Positions 32,951-37,269 of a DNA stretch of 37,269 nt are shown piece after piece (the stretch's first letter is position 1; every line of letters begins with the position of its first letter). This DNA comes from an uncultured bacterium (GTDB lineage: Bacteria; Bacillota_I; Bacilli_A; RF39; UBA660). Below the pieces are notes generated by a model that did not search any database, was not told where the DNA came from, and saw nothing but the letters and a program-made list of their open reading frames with translations. The stretch spans positions 1 to 37,269 of the forward strand of contig CANSHI010000013.1 in assembly GCA_947646655.1 (NCBI GenBank). Direction: 5' to 3'. Position numbers and translations under genes: made by a program.

Positions 32951-33019
32951 CAACCCGACACTTTTGGTATTTTCAACCCGACATATTTGGCGTTTCCAAC
33001 CCGACACTTTTTGACTATT
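32951..33019. repeat. Three tandem 23-bp repeats beginning CAACCCGACA
   Basis: CAACCCGACA starts at 32951, 32974 and 32997, with exactly 23 bp from start to start, each followed by (C/T)(T/A)TTT(G/T)G-like sequence. On the minus strand each reads TGTCGGGTTG. Too few and too regularly spaced for a CRISPR. Possible operator iterons, or the internal repeats of an insertion sequence end (IS21-type ends carry such repeats and begin with TG). Confidence 0.75.
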
Positions 33020-33033
33020 TGGCTTTACAATTT

Positions 33034-35034
<2,001 letters not shown>

Positions 35035-35043
35035 CTATTTTTC

Positions 35044-37128
35044 TTAAAGTTTTTTAATTCCCTTGTGATTACTTTTCATCGTCTTTACACCAGTTTTAAA
35101 AGCTACATCGATTAAGTCGCCATCTATTTTAATAATAACTCCATGTCCAAAAGTCTCGTGGTCGATTAAATCGCCCATCTTAAATTCTTGCACATCATCA
35201 GTATTATAAAACTCACTTGAGCTTTTTTTAGGGCCCAATTCTCTTTCACTTAAAACATTTTTCTTTATTAAACTTTCATCAATTTCATTAATAAATCTTG
35301 ACGGCATATTAACACTTTCTTGACCATAAAGCATTCTTCTTTTAGCATTCATAATGTAAAGTATGTCTCTTGCCCTAGTTATGCCGACATAGCAAAGTCT
35401 TCTCTCCTCATCGAGACCACCTTCTTCATTAATCGAATTGGCATGTGGAAACAATCCTTCCTCCATTCCGACAAGAAACACGACATCAAATTCCAACCCC
35501 TTCGCACTGTGCAAAGTCATCAAAGTAACAGCATTATCACTGTTTTCATTTCTATCGACATCACTCATCAAACTGATTTCATCTAAAAATTCATTTAAGT
35601 CGACATTGCCAGTTCGATTTTCATACCCTGTACTCAAACTTTTAAATTCCATCAAGTTTTCTATTCGAAGTTCGCTTTCCAAAGATCCTTCACTTTCATA
35701 CATTTGAAGCATGCCACTTTCCTCGATGACATACTCTACTAATTCAGTTATAGTATGTTCCAAACTGTACTTTTGCATTCTCTTTATTATATTACCAAAC
35801 TCGATTTCTTTCTTCGAACTAAGTGCATTAAACATACTCGTATTATTTAAAATACTGTCCGCTTCTATCCTATTGACAGAAGTATCACCTATTCCCCTTT
35901 TAGGAACATTGATAACCCTTCTCAAACTGACCTCATCATCTAAATTATTTATGAGCTTTAAATATGCGATTAAATCCTTTACTTCCTTACGATTTATATA
36001 ACTAAAACCGCCAAAAATTCTATAAGGTATATTCGCCGCTAAAAGGACCTCCTCTATTAATCTCGACTGAGCATTAGTTCTATATAAAATGGCAAAACTG
36101 TTAAGACTTTCATACTTATTACTAAGCTTCCCTATCTCATCTATAACTTGTTTAATCTCGTGTACTCCGTCATAAGCTCTCATATACTCGACCAAAGCAC
36201 CATCTTTTCGGTCACTCCAAAGCTTCAAGTCTTTTTTTTCTTTATTATTTTTTATAACACTATTCGCCACATCCAAAATAACTTGAGTGCTCCTGTAATT
36301 CTGTTCAAGCTTTATGACGCATGCATCTTTAAAGTCTCTCTCAAAATTCAAAATATTTCTATAATCTGCCTGCCTAAAACTATATATTGATTGGTTCATA
36401 TCCCCAACCACAAATATATTGCGGTATTTACTAGAAATCAACCTCGTAAATCGATACTGTACAGGATTAGTGTCCTGATACTCATCCACCAAAATATAAG
36501 GATAATGCTCCTGATAATTATCCAAAATCTCATCACTTTCCATGAACAACTTAACAGGCTTTAGTAGCAAGTCGTCGAAATCGACTGCATTACTTTTATT
36601 TAATGTTTTCTCATACTCACTATAAACGTTTAAAATGATCTTGTCGATAACGGTATTCATCGTTCTTTTAATCTCAATATCACTTAACATTTCATTTTTC
36701 AAAAAACTAATTCTATTTCTAATATAACTCGGACTAAACTTTTTCGAATCGATATTCAACTGTTTCAAAATCTTTTTAATAATACTAGTCTGATCATCAC
36801 TATCGATAATCGTGAAATTGCGAGTCAAACCACACTTTTCTGGATTTTCTCTTATTACTTTTAGTCCAAAAGAGTGAAAAGTACCGATAAAAGATCTCTC
36901 TGCACTTGCGATTAAATTGACACGCTCGCGCATCTCTTTCGCAGCTTTATTAGTAAAAGTTATGGCAAGAATATTATAATCTGGAATACCTTGACTTATT
37001 AAATATGCAATACGACTAGTTAAAACTTTTGTTTTTCCAGAACCAGCTCCCGCCATTACAAGACAAGGACCTTCCATATGTTCTACAGCTTCAACTTGTT
37101 TATCATTTAACTTTTTCAAATATTCCAT
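35044..37128 (-). CDS. pcrA: ATP-dependent DNA helicase PcrA (UvrD/Rep family)
   Basis: 694 aa from ATG 37128. An in-frame GTG nine bases earlier is only 2 nt after AGGAG and is rejected. A superfamily 1A 3'-5' helicase of repair and replication-fork maintenance. Motifs: Q motif LNDKQVEAVEHMEGPCLVMA, Walker A AGAGSGKT (26-33), motif Ia ILAITFTNKAAKEMRERV, Walker B with YILVDEYQDTNPVQYRF, motif III GDMNQSIYSFRQADYRN, motif IV VIKLEQNYRSTQVIL, motif V TLMTLHSAKGLEFDVVFL and motif VI EERRLCYVGITRARDILYI. The C-terminal tail includes VQEFKMGDLIDHETFGHG, as in PcrA. First gene of the operon with ligA. Confidence 0.96.
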   Translation of the reverse strand: MEYLKKLNDKQVEAVEHMEGPCLVMAGAGSGKTKVLTSRIAYLISQGIPDYNILAITFTNKAAKEMRERVNLIASAERSFIGTFHSFGLKVIRENPEKCGLTRNFTIIDSDDQTSIIKKILKQLNIDSKKFSPSYIRNRISFLKNEMLSDIEIKRTMNTVIDKIILNVYSEYEKTLNKSNAVDFDDLLLKPVKLFMESDEILDNYQEHYPYILVDEYQDTNPVQYRFTRLISSKYRNIFVVGDMNQSIYSFRQADYRNILNFERDFKDACVIKLEQNYRSTQVILDVANSVIKNNKEKKDLKLWSDRKDGALVEYMRAYDGVHEIKQVIDEIGKLSNKYESLNSFAILYRTNAQSRLIEEVLLAANIPYRIFGGFSYINRKEVKDLIAYLKLINNLDDEVSLRRVINVPKRGIGDTSVNRIEADSILNNTSMFNALSSKKEIEFGNIIKRMQKYSLEHTITELVEYVIEESGMLQMYESEGSLESELRIENLMEFKSLSTGYENRTGNVDLNEFLDEISLMSDVDRNENSDNAVTLMTLHSAKGLEFDVVFLVGMEEGLFPHANSINEEGGLDEERRLCYVGITRARDILYIMNAKRRMLYGQESVNMPSRFINEIDESLIKKNVLSERELGPKKSSSEFYNTDDVQEFKMGDLIDHETFGHGVIIKIDGDLIDVAFKTGVKTMKSNHKGIKKL

Positions 37129-37152
37129 AATCTTCACTCTCCTAATAATTCG

Positions 37153-37181
37153 AGTATACTAGATTTTATGAGCTTTGTCCA
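37153..37181 (-). promoter_or_regulatory. Promoter of the pcrA-ligA operon
   Basis: -35 TGGACA (37181-37176), 17-bp spacer, -10 TATACT (37158-37153). Beyond it to the window end I see no gene. Confidence 0.75.
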
Positions 37182-37269
37182 CAAAACTAAAAGTTTTTAT
37201 TTTCTACCAAACTTTTTTCTCAATTGCAAAAATAAAATCTACAACTAAGGGGATTAGAGGTAGAAGTAA

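Noticed and set aside
32951..33019. CRISPR array
   Set aside because: There are only three short repeats with a 23-bp period, leaving about 13 bp of partly similar 'spacer'. No cas genes are nearby.

Overview
The window is low-GC bacterial DNA with standard-code genes, strong AGGAGG-type ribosome binding sites and crisp sigma-70/sigma-A-like promoters. The mix of genes (pcrA-ligA operon, Asp-specific T-box leader, UPF0316 and DUF378 proteins, SipW-type surface proteins, a WecG/TagA-type transferase) points to a Bacillota-type organism. A compact, uncultured gut lineage of the RF39/Bacilli sort is my guess, but no marker gene here settles it. Most genes are on the minus strand.

Layout. Positions 1-860 hold a 5' piece of a serine recombinase and a small orphan ORF next to a tRNA-Arg(CCG), which looks like the edge of a mobile element. 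From 1.0 to 4.4 kb are two small membrane proteins and a Ca2+-type P-type ATPase. From 4.45 to 7.8 kb is the first tandem pair of a four-member surface protein family. From 7.9 to 12.1 kb is an accessory-looking block: a standalone ClpB-D1-like AAA+ ATPase with a PH-like partner, an SMC/ABC-like ATPase, an orphan protein, and a compact locus transcribed from both strands that looks like a type I toxin-antitoxin module. From 12.2 to 14.5 kb an Asp T-box leader controls a truncated HisRS-like protein and an archaeal-type AspRS. From 14.6 to 18.8 kb are two unknown proteins, ftsW, an anchored surface protein and cdd. From 18.8 to 22.1 kb is the second surface-protein pair. From 22.2 to 37.1 kb come an anchored exoprotein, trmB, an operon of a degenerate phosphoglycerate-mutase-like protein with gltX, a WecG/TagA-type transferase, a triple-LysM protein, two anchored exoproteins (one thioredoxin-like), a DUF4143 ATPase preceded by three 23-bp repeats, and the pcrA-ligA operon.

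How it fits together. The most striking system is the surface-protein family (4455-6032, 6195-7790, 18826-20382, 20495-22075). Each has a SipW/TasA-like N-terminus, a conserved two-cysteine C-terminal domain and a hypervariable stretch close to the C-terminus. Three of the copies are mosaics with blocks of roughly 190-290 bp that are identical by eye, as expected from recurrent gene conversion. One copy has a run of nine G inside the spacer between a perfect -35 and a perfect -10, the layout of a phase-variable promoter. Together this looks like a switchable, recombining surface-antigen system. The second candidate novelty is the bidirectional locus at about 11.67-12.0 kb.

All alignments, motif placements and counts were made by eye without searches. 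Promoter and terminator calls are sequence inference only.
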